From Gammaproteobacteria bacterium (GTDB lineage: Bacteria > Pseudomonadota > Gammaproteobacteria > JAJDYQ01), in assembly GCA_028289815.1 (NCBI GenBank), contig JAPYNQ010000007.1, positions 1 to 41,784 on the forward strand: DNA of 41,784 nucleotides, given 5' to 3'. Below are positions 9,843 through 18,632 of the stretch, piece after piece (within the stretch, counting starts at the first letter, position 1; the number at the start of each line of letters is the position of its first letter). The notes beneath the pieces are model-generated. The model did no database searches and was not told the origin of the DNA. It worked only from the letters and a program-made list of their open reading frames with translations. A program made the position numbers and the translations under genes.

Positions 9843-9872
9843 CTATACTTAAACCTGTGCAGCAGATGAACC

Positions 9873-10307
9873 TTAGCTGCGGCAACGTGCCGGAAGGTAT
9901 TTTTCATCGACTCCAAATTGGGGATTGGAAGAAGGCCTGCAGACCCACTCAATGGAGCTGGAGCTGGCAACGGCCGACAACTGAAGCTGTTTGTTGTTTT
10001 GTACCCTCTCATTAAAAACAATCGTGATAACCCCGTTCCGGGTGTAAGCCTTTTTCATTGCCTCGCTGGTAACATTGGTGCTGCTTGCGAGCCCGGCATC
10101 CGGGTTATCCGCAGGCCATACACCTTTGGTCAGGTAGTGTGTAACAGCTGCTGTCCTTATGTTGCTAGTCATGGTAAGGCTTTTTGCTACATGTGAACGC
10201 TTGGTATAGTCTTGGTAGACGGGTAGCGCAATAGCGATGAAAATACCGATGCTGACCACAGCAAGCATGATCTCGATCAGTGTGAAGCCGGATTGTGTCT
10301 TTGTCAT
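9873..10307 (-). CDS. Second type IV pilin, divergent paralogue
   Basis: A 144-residue prepilin with leader MTKTQSG and mature start FTLIEIMLAVVSIGIF; Glu5 is kept. It shares [13 protein letters not shown] and a C-terminal CRS with the neighbouring pilin, but differs through most of the head domain. Its disulfide loop is longer (18 residues between the Cys pair, including NPQFGVDEKYLPAR). It has its own sigma-54 promoter, a GAGGAG Shine-Dalgarno with the same spacing, and its own terminator. It could be an alternative major pilin, a minor pilin or an antigenic variant. The C-terminal Ser again offers a possible glycosylation site. Confidence 0.92.
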   Translation of the reverse strand: MTKTQSGFTLIEIMLAVVSIGIFIAIALPVYQDYTKRSHVAKSLTMTSNIRTAAVTHYLTKGVWPADNPDAGLASSTNVTSEAMKKAYTRNGVITIVFNERVQNNKQLQLSAVASSSSIEWVCRPSSNPQFGVDEKYLPARCRS

Positions 10308-10368
10308 TTCAGACTCCTCAAAAGGGTTAATGTGAATGAATCAGGATAAAATCTCATAGAGCGGGTGC

Positions 10369-10384
10369 AGCAATTAGCGTGCCA
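10369..10384 (-). promoter_or_regulatory. Sigma-54 promoter of pilin gene 2
   Basis: The minus strand reads TGGCACG-CTAA-TTGCT, again a full sigma-54 -24/-12 match. It is almost identical to the promoter of pilin gene 1 apart from the 4-bp spacer. The predicted start is near 10358, giving a leader of about 50 nt. A minus-strand TGTCA at 10516-10520 lies near -160, the same distance as the distal element of the other pilin. Confidence 0.87.
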
Positions 10385-10527
10385 TCTCCTGCAAGCGGGT
10401 CTGAACGCCCTGTCAGGGCAGTTTTATGGGCACATGCCCCGGTGGTTTTATTGCTACGGCATGATCGGGTGGGAATGCCGTTATTGGGTCTGAATAAGCA
10501 GAATATGTCTTTATATGACAGCTATTG

Positions 10528-11901
10528 TCAGTTCTTGATGCCCAGTTTGGCCATGCGGTATCTCAGCTGCCGTTGTGTCATTTTTAATATTCGGGCTGTT
10601 TCCATTCGATTCCAATGTGTCTGTTGCAGTGCTGAAATGATCTCGGTCCGTTCAATCTGTTCCAGATAGTCTGCCAGAGGTTTCTCGCCACGTGCGGTGA
10701 CAGATGTCGAATGTCCCGTTATGTCATCGGTTTTTGTCGATATATCGGCAGATTTAGGCTGAGTTGCCGTTGCCAGGTTGAGATCCCGAGCCTCAATCGT
10801 ATGGTTCTCACAAATAGCTGTAGCGCCCTCCAGTATGTTTTCCAGCTCCCTGATATTACCGGGGTAGTGGTATTCCTCCAGCCGGCTTAGTGCCGAATCG
10901 GTGATTGCTATATCGGTGTGATGTTTATGTTGCAGGCTTTCTATAAAATGCCGTGTCAATAAAGGGATGTCGCCATGCCGCTCCCGGAGGGGCGGCACTT
11001 GCAGATTAATTACGTTTAATCTGTAATACAGATCATCCCGAAACTCCTGTCTTTCCACCAGCCTTGCAAGGTTTTTGTTGGCAGCGCTCAATATTCTCAC
11101 ATCCATAGGCTGTTCATTATGCTCTCCCACGCGCCGGATTGCCCTTTCCTGTATGGCACGCAGCAGTTTGACTTGCATAGGTGGGGGGAGCTCGGCAACC
11201 TCATCAAGAAACAATGTGCCTCCTTGCGCGGCATGGAACAAGCCCTGTTTATTCTGGGTTGCACCGGTAAAACTGCCTTTTTTATGGCCGAAAAATTCGC
11301 TTTCCATCAGCTCGCCGGGTATGGCACCACAATTGACAGGAATAAAAGGTCCCTCGGACCTTGCCCCCAACCGGTGGATTGACCGTGCTACCAGCTCTTT
11401 ACCAACCCCCGATTCACCGCTGATGTGGACGGGTGCTTCACTTCTGGCAAGCTTGTGAATCATTTTTTTGACGTTCCGGATAGCGTCGGATTGACCCAGA
11501 AGAAGCCTGTCGGTTGAAGCGGTCTCAGGGCGCTCACTTTTCAGTTTGAGCGTGTTGGTAGCGAGACTGCGTAGCCTTGCCAGGTCCAGAGGCTTGGAAA
11601 TAAAGTCAAATGCACCTGCTTTCAGGCTTTCCACGGCAAGGTCGGCGCTACCGAAAGCGGTAATCACGGCGACCGGCAGATCGGGATAATTTGCTTGTAA
11701 TTTGTTGAGCAGCTCCATGCCGCTGCCGTCCGGCAGTCTCATGTCGGTGATACACAGGTCATATTGATTTTTATCAAGAAAGTCGTAGGCCTCAGCCAGG
11801 GTTTCAGCCAGCGTACATTGGATGTCCATGCGTGAGAAAGTGAGATCAATGAGCTCGCGTATGTCGGCTTCATCGTCGAGAATCAGGGCGTGGTGAGGCA
11901 T
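10528..11901 (-). CDS. pilR: Sigma-54-dependent response regulator PilR
   Basis: A 457-residue NtrC-type activator. The receiver domain has acidic residues LDDE near the start and the phosphoacceptor Asp53 in CITDMRLPDGSG. The AAA+ domain has Walker A GESGVGKE, the sigma-54 contact loop as GSFTGA (the Ser variant usual for PilR), and GGTLFLDEVAELP as Walker B. A Fis-type helix-turn-helix (METARILKMTQRQLRYRM) ends the protein. I start at the ATG at 11899-11901, which overlaps the pilS stop by one base (TAATG). An upstream in-frame Met would lie inside pilS. With PilS it should switch on both pilin promoters just downstream. Confidence 0.95.
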   Translation of the reverse strand: MPHHALILDDEADIRELIDLTFSRMDIQCTLAETLAEAYDFLDKNQYDLCITDMRLPDGSGMELLNKLQANYPDLPVAVITAFGSADLAVESLKAGAFDFISKPLDLARLRSLATNTLKLKSERPETASTDRLLLGQSDAIRNVKKMIHKLARSEAPVHISGESGVGKELVARSIHRLGARSEGPFIPVNCGAIPGELMESEFFGHKKGSFTGATQNKQGLFHAAQGGTLFLDEVAELPPPMQVKLLRAIQERAIRRVGEHNEQPMDVRILSAANKNLARLVERQEFRDDLYYRLNVINLQVPPLRERHGDIPLLTRHFIESLQHKHHTDIAITDSALSRLEEYHYPGNIRELENILEGATAICENHTIEARDLNLATATQPKSADISTKTDDITGHSTSVTARGEKPLADYLEQIERTEIISALQQTHWNRMETARILKMTQRQLRYRMAKLGIKN

Positions 11902-13514
11902 TATTCCTGTATCCTGTTGAAACTGATTCTGAAACGTGCGCCGCAAGCCGGATCATCAATATACTGTAGATGGGTATGATTAATCTGGCTGAGTTCCCGG
12001 GCGATATAAAGCCCCAAGCCGGTGCCCCGGGAAAGCGTCGTGAAAAAAGGTTCGAATAGTTTTTCCCGGTGCTCCTCAGGGACACCGTCCCCGTAATCTA
12101 TGACATCAATTCTTACGGTTTCGTTGTCGGTGCTGCACACAATTTTCAGTAATATATCAGGATTCTTTATTCGTGAATGTCGTATTCCATTCTCACTCAC
12201 GTTATACATTATCTGGTCCAGATGGAGCGGGTCAACATAGACATAAAGGGGCGATTCCGGATGCTCGATGTGAATAGACCCTGAGGTGATATCCCTCTCG
12301 TTGATGATACCGGTGATAAATTGATTGATCCAACTGGTGAGCTCCAGCCTTTCAGGGGTAAATTCTTCTTTACGGGAAAGGGCAAGAATGCTTTTGACGA
12401 TAGTATCCAGTCGCTCCGACTGATTTTGAATAATCTCAATCAGTCGATAGTCCGATTCCTCCAGTTTATTGGCTTCGCTCAGAAGCTGGCCGGCATGGGT
12501 GATTGCGCTGAGAGGATTCCTGATCTCATGCGCGATACTGGCAGTCAGCTGACCCAATGAGGCCAACTTGGATTGCTGAGCCCGATGTGAAAGAAGTGAA
12601 GTGTCATCGAGAAATATGAGCGTTGCAAGGTTTGATTTCCCCTTCAGGCTTTTGAAGTGGGGTAATAATTCCTTGCCGTCGGTCACATTTCTGAATGGTT
12701 CAGGTGTATTTTGTCGGCCCTGTCTCCACTGCATCAGACATTCATACAGTTTTGGTGCAAAGATATCAAGCGAGCGGGAAACAACACCACTGCCATGCCC
12801 CAGCATGTTTCGTGCTGCCGAATTGCACAGCTGAATGGCATTGCGGGAATCCACCACCACCACGCCGGTTTCCAGCTGCTGGAGTGCCAGTTCATTGATG
12901 GTGGTCAGATCGGTTAGTTCCTCCCGTCTTTGTTCCGCGAGTGCCTCCGAGGTACGTATTCTCTGCGCCAGCAAGTGTGAGAGTAATGCGACGGCGAACA
13001 ATGCAGCACCCAGCAGGCCGTTTTGCGCGTATTCAAATGACAGTGATTCTCCGCCGACCAACATCTGGTAACCTTGTATGCCTTGTATGAAAAATATTGC
13101 CAGCGTGGCAATGGCAGCAAAAGCAAAAGGAATATGGCGGCTCGACAGGATACCGCTGGCCGCAATAATGACCAGCAGCAAGACACCAAAACCGCTGGCG
13201 ATACCCCCGCTGGCATACATCAGCAGCGTAATAAAGGCGATATCGGCGATGATTAAGCCGTATGTTTGTAGCTGGAAGGATGGTTTCCTGAGACGACTGA
13301 AAAATCCGCTCAGGAATATTATGCACAACCAGATAATAATGGCGTAACCAAACAGATCGGGCAGCGTCTGGCCGAAAGTATTACTGCCTTCGCCCGCGTG
13401 GAAGATGACGGCAATAACCCCGGCGATGACCAAGCGGTAGAGATTGAATACATGTAATGCCCGCCACGGCTTATCAGGGGTATCCGGGGTGGATATCGCA
13501 GTTAAAGTGCCCAT
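11901..13514 (-). CDS. pilS: Sensor histidine kinase PilS
   Basis: About 537 residues from the chosen start. Six hydrophobic segments lie in the N-terminal third, a cytoplasmic PAS-like region follows (TGVVVVDSRNAIQLCNSAARNML), and then a HisKA domain with SIAHEIRNPLSAITHAG. The ATPase domain has an N-box (YNVSENGIRHS), DYGDGVPEE and GTGLGLYIARELS. PilS senses pilin in the membrane and phosphorylates PilR in Pseudomonas. The reading frame is open to 13661, but the ATG at 13514 puts MGTLTAIST about 30 residues before the first membrane segment, matching the usual length of about 530. No strong Shine-Dalgarno decides the start. It overlaps pilR by one base, so the two are translationally coupled. 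Confidence 0.93.
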   Translation of the reverse strand: MGTLTAISTPDTPDKPWRALHVFNLYRLVIAGVIAVIFHAGEGSNTFGQTLPDLFGYAIIIWLCIIFLSGFFSRLRKPSFQLQTYGLIIADIAFITLLMYASGGIASGFGVLLLVIIAASGILSSRHIPFAFAAIATLAIFFIQGIQGYQMLVGGESLSFEYAQNGLLGAALFAVALLSHLLAQRIRTSEALAEQRREELTDLTTINELALQQLETGVVVVDSRNAIQLCNSAARNMLGHGSGVVSRSLDIFAPKLYECLMQWRQGRQNTPEPFRNVTDGKELLPHFKSLKGKSNLATLIFLDDTSLLSHRAQQSKLASLGQLTASIAHEIRNPLSAITHAGQLLSEANKLEESDYRLIEIIQNQSERLDTIVKSILALSRKEEFTPERLELTSWINQFITGIINERDITSGSIHIEHPESPLYVYVDPLHLDQIMYNVSENGIRHSRIKNPDILLKIVCSTDNETVRIDVIDYGDGVPEEHREKLFEPFFTTLSRGTGLGLYIARELSQINHTHLQYIDDPACGARFRISFNRIQE

Positions 13515-13963
13515 CGCCGACGGGAAATCCCTGTTGTGATATTGAAACACCGATAGCCTTTCCTGCTTGGCTGGGCGCTGCGCCGACATCGCCCACCATG
13601 AAAACAGAAGAAGGATACTACTATAAAAAGTGTCTTTTTCGTAAAGCCATGACCGGCACACCTGTCGAACAGATAGCCGGATGCGCCGTTTTTTTGCATA
13701 ATTTTATCCATAGTGCAGAAATAAACCAGCAAATATAATGCCAATCAGCAGAAGTGAGAACTTGGCCAGAACTCGCAGGCTGTCCGGCAAGGCGAAGTGG
13801 CGGCAAGCTATATGAGCTACAGACTCTTTGAAAGAAGCCAATAGATGGTTGTGACTTTGACTCTGGTTGTTAAAAACCCTACGCATGGCAGCGATTTTTT
13901 ATGACTGGACATGTTGCCTGGAATGAATCAGTATTCCGGGCACACACCAAAGTGGGGTGATCC
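13515..13963. other. Intergenic region between pilS and sucC
   Basis: No gene is well supported here. On the minus strand, 13704..13886 encodes 60 residues ending in a hydrophobic helix (LAKFSLLLIGIIFAGLFL) and a stop. Further down, in another frame, an open stretch contains GDGHFNCDIH. In relatives a small PP0621-type protein with one helix and a CxxC/C-H metal motif sits just before pilS, so this could be a decayed copy, but the CxxC is not present. On the plus strand GGGGTGA directly before 13964 is the sucC ribosome binding site. Confidence 0.3.
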
Positions 13964-15133
13964 ATGAATCTGCACGAATATCAGTCCAAGGCGCTATTCC
14001 GGGAGTATAAAATTCCCGTACCCAAGGGCCAGGTGGTCGAAGATATCTCCGAGTTGGATGAAGCGGTTAAATCGGTGGCATCTGATGCCTGTGTGGTTAA
14101 GGCCCAGGTACATGCCGGGGGAAGGGGGAAAGGCGGTGGAGTAAAAGTTTTGCGTGCACCCGGCGAGTTGCGTGAATACGTCAGCGGCCTGATCGGTTCC
14201 CGGCTGGTGACGCCGCAGACGGATATAAACGGCTTGCCTGTAAACCGGTTGCTTATAGAGCAGACGCTGGATATAGACCGGGAGCTTTATCTGGGACTTC
14301 TGGTTGATCGTACACATCGCAGGGTTATAGTGATGTGTTCAGCCGCAGGGGGTATGAACATTGAAGATGTTGCTGCAGCCACGCCGGAAAAGATTCATAC
14401 CAGGCACATAGAGCCCCAGACCGGACTAATGCCGTATCAGGGTCGTGAGCTGGCTTTTGCACTGGGATTACATGGAGACCAGGTCGGACAATTTGTCCGC
14501 ATAGTGAGCGCACTATATCGGCTCTTTATTGATAAGGACATCTCGCTGGTTGAAATAAATCCTCTGGTGGTTACTGCACACGGCGAGCTGATGGCGCTCG
14601 ATGCCAAGATCAACCTTGACGATAATGCCCTGTATCGCCATCCTGCCTTGGCATCACTGCGAGACGAAAGCCAGGAAGATGAGCGTGAGCGCACTGCCCG
14701 TCGGCATGATCTGAATTACATTTCGCTGGACGGCAATATCGCCTGCATGGTAAACGGTGCCGGTCTGGCGATGGCTACTATGGACTTAATCAAACTGCAC
14801 GGAGGAGAACCGGCTAATTTTCTTGATGTGGGCGGCGGTACCACGGCAGAAAGGGTCAGCGAAGCCTTCAGATTGATTCTGTCCAATCCCAAAGTGGAAG
14901 CCATACTGGTGAATATCTTTGGTGGCATTGTCCGTTGCGATTTGATCGCCGAGGGTATTATTGAAGCGATAAATAATGTTCACGTAAGCGTACCGATTGT
15001 CGTGCGGCTGGAGGGCACAAATGTTGAGCGGGGGCGCAAAATGCTGGAGGAATGTGATTTCGATATTATCGCCGCCGACGGGCTTACGGATGCCGCCCGG
15101 AAAGTGATCGCACGACTCGGAGGCAAGCCATGA
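13964..15133 (+). CDS. sucC: Succinyl-CoA synthetase (ADP-forming) beta subunit
   Basis: A 389-residue protein, the usual length. It begins [12 protein letters not shown] and has the ATP-grasp nucleotide-binding region [19 protein letters not shown], the metal-binding VEINPL, and the C-terminal ligase domain with [13 protein letters not shown] and [10 protein letters not shown]. With SucD it converts succinyl-CoA, ADP and phosphate to succinate, ATP and CoA in the TCA cycle. The GGGGTGA Shine-Dalgarno supports the start. The stop overlaps the sucD start (ATGA), so the two subunits are made in a coupled 1:1 fashion. It is unlinked here to sucAB, as is common in Pseudomonas-like genomes with sucC next to pil or nadE genes. 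Confidence 0.97.
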   Translation: MNLHEYQSKALFREYKIPVPKGQVVEDISELDEAVKSVASDACVVKAQVHAGGRGKGGGVKVLRAPGELREYVSGLIGSRLVTPQTDINGLPVNRLLIEQTLDIDRELYLGLLVDRTHRRVIVMCSAAGGMNIEDVAAATPEKIHTRHIEPQTGLMPYQGRELAFALGLHGDQVGQFVRIVSALYRLFIDKDISLVEINPLVVTAHGELMALDAKINLDDNALYRHPALASLRDESQEDERERTARRHDLNYISLDGNIACMVNGAGLAMATMDLIKLHGGEPANFLDVGGGTTAERVSEAFRLILSNPKVEAILVNIFGGIVRCDLIAEGIIEAINNVHVSVPIVVRLEGTNVERGRKMLEECDFDIIAADGLTDAARKVIARLGGKP

Positions 15134-15999
15134 GCGTGCTGGTCAACAGGGACACCAAGGTACTTTGCCAAGGTTTTACCGGCAGACAGGGGACATTTCA
15201 CTCCGAACACGCAATTGCCTACGGTACCCGGATGGTCGGCGGCATTACACCGGGCAAGGCCGGTCAGACTCATCTGGGACTACCTGTTTTTAACACCGTA
15301 TCCGAAGGCGTGCGTGAGACGGGCGCTGATGCCAGTGTTATCTATGTGCCCGCGGGTTTTGCCGCCGATGCCATCCTGGAGGCGGCGGATGCCGGCATAA
15401 AAATTATCGTCTGCATTACCGAGGGTATTCCGGTGCTGGATATGCTGAAGGTGAAAAGCGTGCTGGAAGGCAGCGAAGTTTCCTTGATTGGGCCGAATTG
15501 TCCGGGGATCATAACCCCGGACGAATGCAAGATCGGCATTATGCCGGGGGCTATACATCGACAGGGAAAGGTCGGGATCGTCTCGCGCTCAGGCACCCTG
15601 ACCTATGAAGCCGTACATCAGACAACCCTGGCCGGCCTGGGACAATCTACCTGTATAGGTATCGGCGGTGACCCGGTTCAGGGCATGAACTTTATTGACT
15701 GTCTCAAGCTGTTTAATGAAGACGAACAGACTGAAGGCATCGTTATAGTCGGGGAGATAGGCGGCACGGCAGAGGAAGAAGCGGCAGCATACATTCAGTC
15801 CGAGATCAACAAGCCTGTTGTTGCATACATTGCCGGGGTTACGGCGCCGCCCGGAAAGCGTATGGGGCATGCTGGCGCGATTATCTCGGGCGGCAAAGGG
15901 ACAGCCGAAGACAAGTTCGCGGCATTGGAGAGAGCCGGAGTGGCAACAACACGCTCTCCCGCGGAGATCGGAACTACCCTGCAAAACTTGATGGCCTGA
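15130..15999 (+). CDS. sucD: Succinyl-CoA synthetase alpha subunit
   Basis: A 289-residue protein. The CoA-binding Rossmann part has [17 protein letters not shown] and [19 protein letters not shown] lies mid-protein. The phosphohistidine loop [17 protein letters not shown] places the catalytic His at residue 247, as in the E. coli enzyme (His246). It forms the phosphoenzyme intermediate of the SucCD complex. The start overlaps the sucC stop by four bases. A gap of 31 bp separates it from nadE, with no visible terminator between them, so the three genes probably form one transcript. Confidence 0.97.
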   Translation: MSVLVNRDTKVLCQGFTGRQGTFHSEHAIAYGTRMVGGITPGKAGQTHLGLPVFNTVSEGVRETGADASVIYVPAGFAADAILEAADAGIKIIVCITEGIPVLDMLKVKSVLEGSEVSLIGPNCPGIITPDECKIGIMPGAIHRQGKVGIVSRSGTLTYEAVHQTTLAGLGQSTCIGIGGDPVQGMNFIDCLKLFNEDEQTEGIVIVGEIGGTAEEEAAAYIQSEINKPVVAYIAGVTAPPGKRMGHAGAIISGGKGTAEDKFAALERAGVATTRSPAEIGTTLQNLMA

Positions 16000-16030
16000 C
16001 AGATCTTCAGACTTAATCCCGGAAGTGACA

Positions 16031-17659
16031 ATGCAGAAGCAGGATTACCGCCTGGTCATGGCCCAACTGAATCCGTTGGTTGGTGATATTGATGGGAACA
16101 AAAACCTGGTGCTGGAGGCGATCAGGCATGCGCGCAGGGTTCATCATGCAGATATCATTGTATTCAGCGAGTTGGTTATAAGCGGTTACCCGCCTGAAGA
16201 CCTGCTTTACAGGTCAGATTTTATTACCCGTTGTGAGCAGGCGATTAAAGAGATCGCATCGTGCTGTCAGAATATAGCGGCTATTTTCGGTACGCCTGTG
16301 CGCGTTGATGGTGCAACCTACAATGCTGCGGTGGTTATTCGTGATACCCGGAAAATTGGCATGGCATACAAGCAATGCTTACCTAATTATGGGGTTTTTG
16401 ACGAGAATCGTTATTTTTCCTCGGGGAGCGAAACCCTGGTTGTGGAATTATTACCGGGTATCAAGGGAGGGATTACCGTATGCGAAGATATCTGGTCTCC
16501 GCGGCCGGTTGCAAAAGCGGTAGCCAGGCAGGCCGATATCATTATTAATATAAACGCCTCCCCATTCCATGACGGCAAACATATCCAACGTGCTGACGTA
16601 CTTAAGGCGAGAGCCAATGAAAGTGCGGTACCATTGATATACGTCAATCAGGTTGGTGGTCAGGATGAACTGGTTTTTGATGGCGGGTCAATGGCAGTGG
16701 ATGCCGGCGGTAAAGTATGTGCCCGTTCTGCGGTGTTCAAAGAAAGCAGACAGCTTGTATCTGTCCGGCGTACTGACGGCGGGCTTGCCATAAGCGGACA
16801 GACTGAATTCATGCCTGAGGGCGACAGACTGATCTACGATGCCCTGGTTTACGGTGTATCCGAATATGTCAGAAAAAACCGATTTTCAGGGGTGGTACTT
16901 GGCCTGTCGGGAGGCATAGACTCAGCCCTGACGCTGGCTATTGCCGTGGATGCCCTGGGTGCCGACAAAGTCAGCGCGGTAATGATGCCATACCTATATA
17001 CCTCGGCTATCAGCCTGGAAGCTGCTGAAAAGCAAGCGGCACACCTCGGGATAGATTACAGCGTGATGCCGATAGGGCCGGTATTTGATGAATTTGAGCG
17101 CCTGCTGGACAAACAATTTGCAGGGGAAAATAAAGACATTACCGAAGAAAATATACAAGCCAGGATCAGAGGCGTGGTACTTATGGCGATTTCCAATAAA
17201 AAAGGCAAGCTGCTTCTGACCACCGGCAACAAGAGCGAAATGGCCGTAGGCTATACAACGCTATACGGCGATATGGCCGGTGGTTACGCGCCCCTGAAAG
17301 ACGTTTACAAAACGACAGTATATCGTTTAGCCGAATATCGTAACAGCATATCAGGCGTCATCCCCATGCGGGTCATTGAGAGAGCACCTTCGGCAGAGCT
17401 GGCACCGGGTCAGGCAGACCAGGACACATTGCCTGCATATGAAATTCTAGACGATATCCTCAAGCGCTATATTGAAGATCACGACAGTATTTCCTCGATC
17501 ATTGACGCGGGACATCCGCCCGCACAGGTACATGATGTTGTACGCAGAGTCGATATCAACGAATACAAACGGCGCCAGGCCCCGCCCGGTATAAAAATCA
17601 CCGACAAGGCCTTCGGTCGCGACTGGCGCTTCCCGATCACATACTTTAAGAGAATATAG
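16031..17659 (+). CDS. nadE: Glutamine-dependent NAD+ synthetase
   Basis: A 542-residue two-domain enzyme. The N-terminal nitrilase-type glutaminase domain has the triad Glu47 (FSELVISGYPPEDLL), Lys114 (YKQCLPNYGVFDE) and Cys151 (GGITVCEDIW). The C-terminal synthetase has the ATP PP-loop LSGGIDSAL at about 291-300. It amidates nicotinate adenine dinucleotide to NAD+ with ammonia channelled from glutamine, the last step of NAD synthesis. A GTG at 16025 is in frame, but I prefer the ATG at 16031 because GGAAG lies five bases before it. It follows sucD closely. The lower-GC accessory island begins just after it. Confidence 0.95.
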   Translation: MQKQDYRLVMAQLNPLVGDIDGNKNLVLEAIRHARRVHHADIIVFSELVISGYPPEDLLYRSDFITRCEQAIKEIASCCQNIAAIFGTPVRVDGATYNAAVVIRDTRKIGMAYKQCLPNYGVFDENRYFSSGSETLVVELLPGIKGGITVCEDIWSPRPVAKAVARQADIIININASPFHDGKHIQRADVLKARANESAVPLIYVNQVGGQDELVFDGGSMAVDAGGKVCARSAVFKESRQLVSVRRTDGGLAISGQTEFMPEGDRLIYDALVYGVSEYVRKNRFSGVVLGLSGGIDSALTLAIAVDALGADKVSAVMMPYLYTSAISLEAAEKQAAHLGIDYSVMPIGPVFDEFERLLDKQFAGENKDITEENIQARIRGVVLMAISNKKGKLLLTTGNKSEMAVGYTTLYGDMAGGYAPLKDVYKTTVYRLAEYRNSISGVIPMRVIERAPSAELAPGQADQDTLPAYEILDDILKRYIEDHDSISSIIDAGHPPAQVHDVVRRVDINEYKRRQAPPGIKITDKAFGRDWRFPITYFKRI

Positions 17660-17740
17660 ATTGTGTTCTCCCATGCGGCTTGCGTACTAATGTGGAGAGG
17701 CGCAGAATAGTAGACTGCTAGTTAGGCATAACGTATTTCT

Positions 17741-17797
17741 ATTGGCTATTGGGGAATAATGTGCTATGATTTGTAACATAATTGGCTACTGTTAGCC
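17741..17797 (+). repeat. Direct repeat and small dyad around the accessory promoter (possible operator)
   Basis: ATTGGCTATTG (17741-17751) recurs with one change as ATTGGCTACTG (17781-17791), 40 bp apart. One copy covers the -35 box and the other lies just after the start site. The second copy also forms a short dyad, GGCTA-CTGT-TAGCC (17784-17797). Repeats in these positions suit a repressor that loops or covers the promoter, but no regulator gene is adjacent. This is inference. Confidence 0.35.
17742..17770 (+). promoter_or_regulatory. Sigma-70-type promoter of the accessory module
   Basis: A -35 box TTGGCT (17742-17747) is followed after exactly 17 bp by the -10 box TATGAT (17765-17770), with an extended -10 TG one base upstream (TGC-TATGAT). 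The predicted start is near 17777, about 38 nt before the ATG at 17815. It points into the glycine-zipper/nuclease gene pair. Confidence 0.62.
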
Positions 17798-17814
17798 TAT
17801 GGGGGACTTATAAA

Positions 17815-18090
17815 ATGAAAATCGGAAAAATGGCTGCTCGGTTGACTGGTGCTATTGCTACCACAAGTATAGTAACCGGGCTTGTTACGACCTTCGGTAC
17901 GGCGAGTACAGGTACTGCTATCTCATCATTGAGCGGTGTTGCCGCAACCAAGGCTACTCTGGCAGCGTTGGGTGGCGGTTCATTAGCAGCAGGTGGCTTT
18001 GGAGTCGCTGGAGGAACTGTTGTTCTCGGCGCTATAGCATGGGGTGGTGCTATTGTAGGCCGCCGCATTTATCAGAAATTCGAACGGTAA
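17815..18090 (+). CDS. Small glycine-zipper membrane peptide
   Basis: A 91-residue protein starting MKIGKMAARLTGAIATT. It is very rich in Gly, Ala, Ser and Thr, with SLSGVAATKATLAALGGGSLAAGGFGVAGG and two likely hydrophobic helices, ending in a basic tail RRIYQKFER. I recall similar STGTAI...LSGAAA...LGGG segments in unrelated bacterial proteins, where they look like membrane-inserting glycine zippers. The function is unknown. The ATG at 17815 has GGGGGA eight bases before it. The upstream in-frame ATG at 17782 would lie in the promoter dyad. The next gene begins right after its stop in the -1 frame, and its open frame overlaps this one. The pair may therefore act together, or be made as a fusion by frameshifting. 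Confidence 0.6.
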   Translation: MKIGKMAARLTGAIATTSIVTGLVTTFGTASTGTAISSLSGVAATKATLAALGGGSLAAGGFGVAGGTVVLGAIAWGGAIVGRRIYQKFER

Positions 18091-18095
18091 TTAAT

Positions 18096-18632
18096 TTGTC
18101 TCTTTCTGACTGGCTTAGCGACATTCCGATAATTGGTGATGTGTGGGAGGTGTCCGCCGAGGCGTTCGCCGCCTTATTGGCAGATTCTTATTCTGAGCTG
18201 CGCGAAAACATGAGTTGGGTGGAAGTTGATAGTACCGGACTAGATACCCGAAACCATCTGTTAGCCGAAACATCTCTTGATCCTGTGCAGTTGAATAAGA
18301 GCGAGACCGAAATAATCAGTGGAAAGTGGGAAGATATAACTGGTTTCGTTTCAACTGATCCTCAAGATTTTGATATAGACCATCGTGTACCTTTCAGAAA
18401 AGTCGTTGAGATGCATACTGACTTTGATAAACTTGAGCGCGAAGAACAGTTGGCCATTTATAATGACCGTGACAATCTACAGGTACTTCGTGATAGGGAA
18501 AATTTGATAAAGAGTGATATGTCTCATTTTGATTATGCGCACCGAATCAAGGATCCTGAGGTACGTGAAAAGTTTCTTGCAAGTGCGGAAAGTTATATTG
18601 AGAAAATTCAAAGAGAGAAAGAGAGACTATAG
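18096..18632 (+). CDS. HNH/GH-E-like nuclease domain protein
   Basis: About 178 residues if started at the TTG at 18096; the frame is open from 18039. The C-terminal half carries a nuclease signature: FDIDHRVPFRK (Asp95-His96), then YNDRDNLQVL (Asn127) and RENLIKSD (Asn136, Lys139). This D-H-x-V-P / N-D-x-x-N-L / N-x-x-K-x-D order is typical of HNH and GH-E nucleases, often found as toxin tips. The N-terminal part (LSDIPIIGDVWEVSAEAFAALL) is amphipathic and unrecognised. The start is weakly supported and has no good Shine-Dalgarno, so coupling to, or frameshift fusion with, the preceding peptide is possible. It may be a toxin, an effector or a restriction nuclease. A DNA methyltransferase lies convergent to it. 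Confidence 0.6.
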   Translation: MSLSDWLSDIPIIGDVWEVSAEAFAALLADSYSELRENMSWVEVDSTGLDTRNHLLAETSLDPVQLNKSETEIISGKWEDITGFVSTDPQDFDIDHRVPFRKVVEMHTDFDKLEREEQLAIYNDRDNLQVLRDRENLIKSDMSHFDYAHRIKDPEVREKFLASAESYIEKIQREKERL

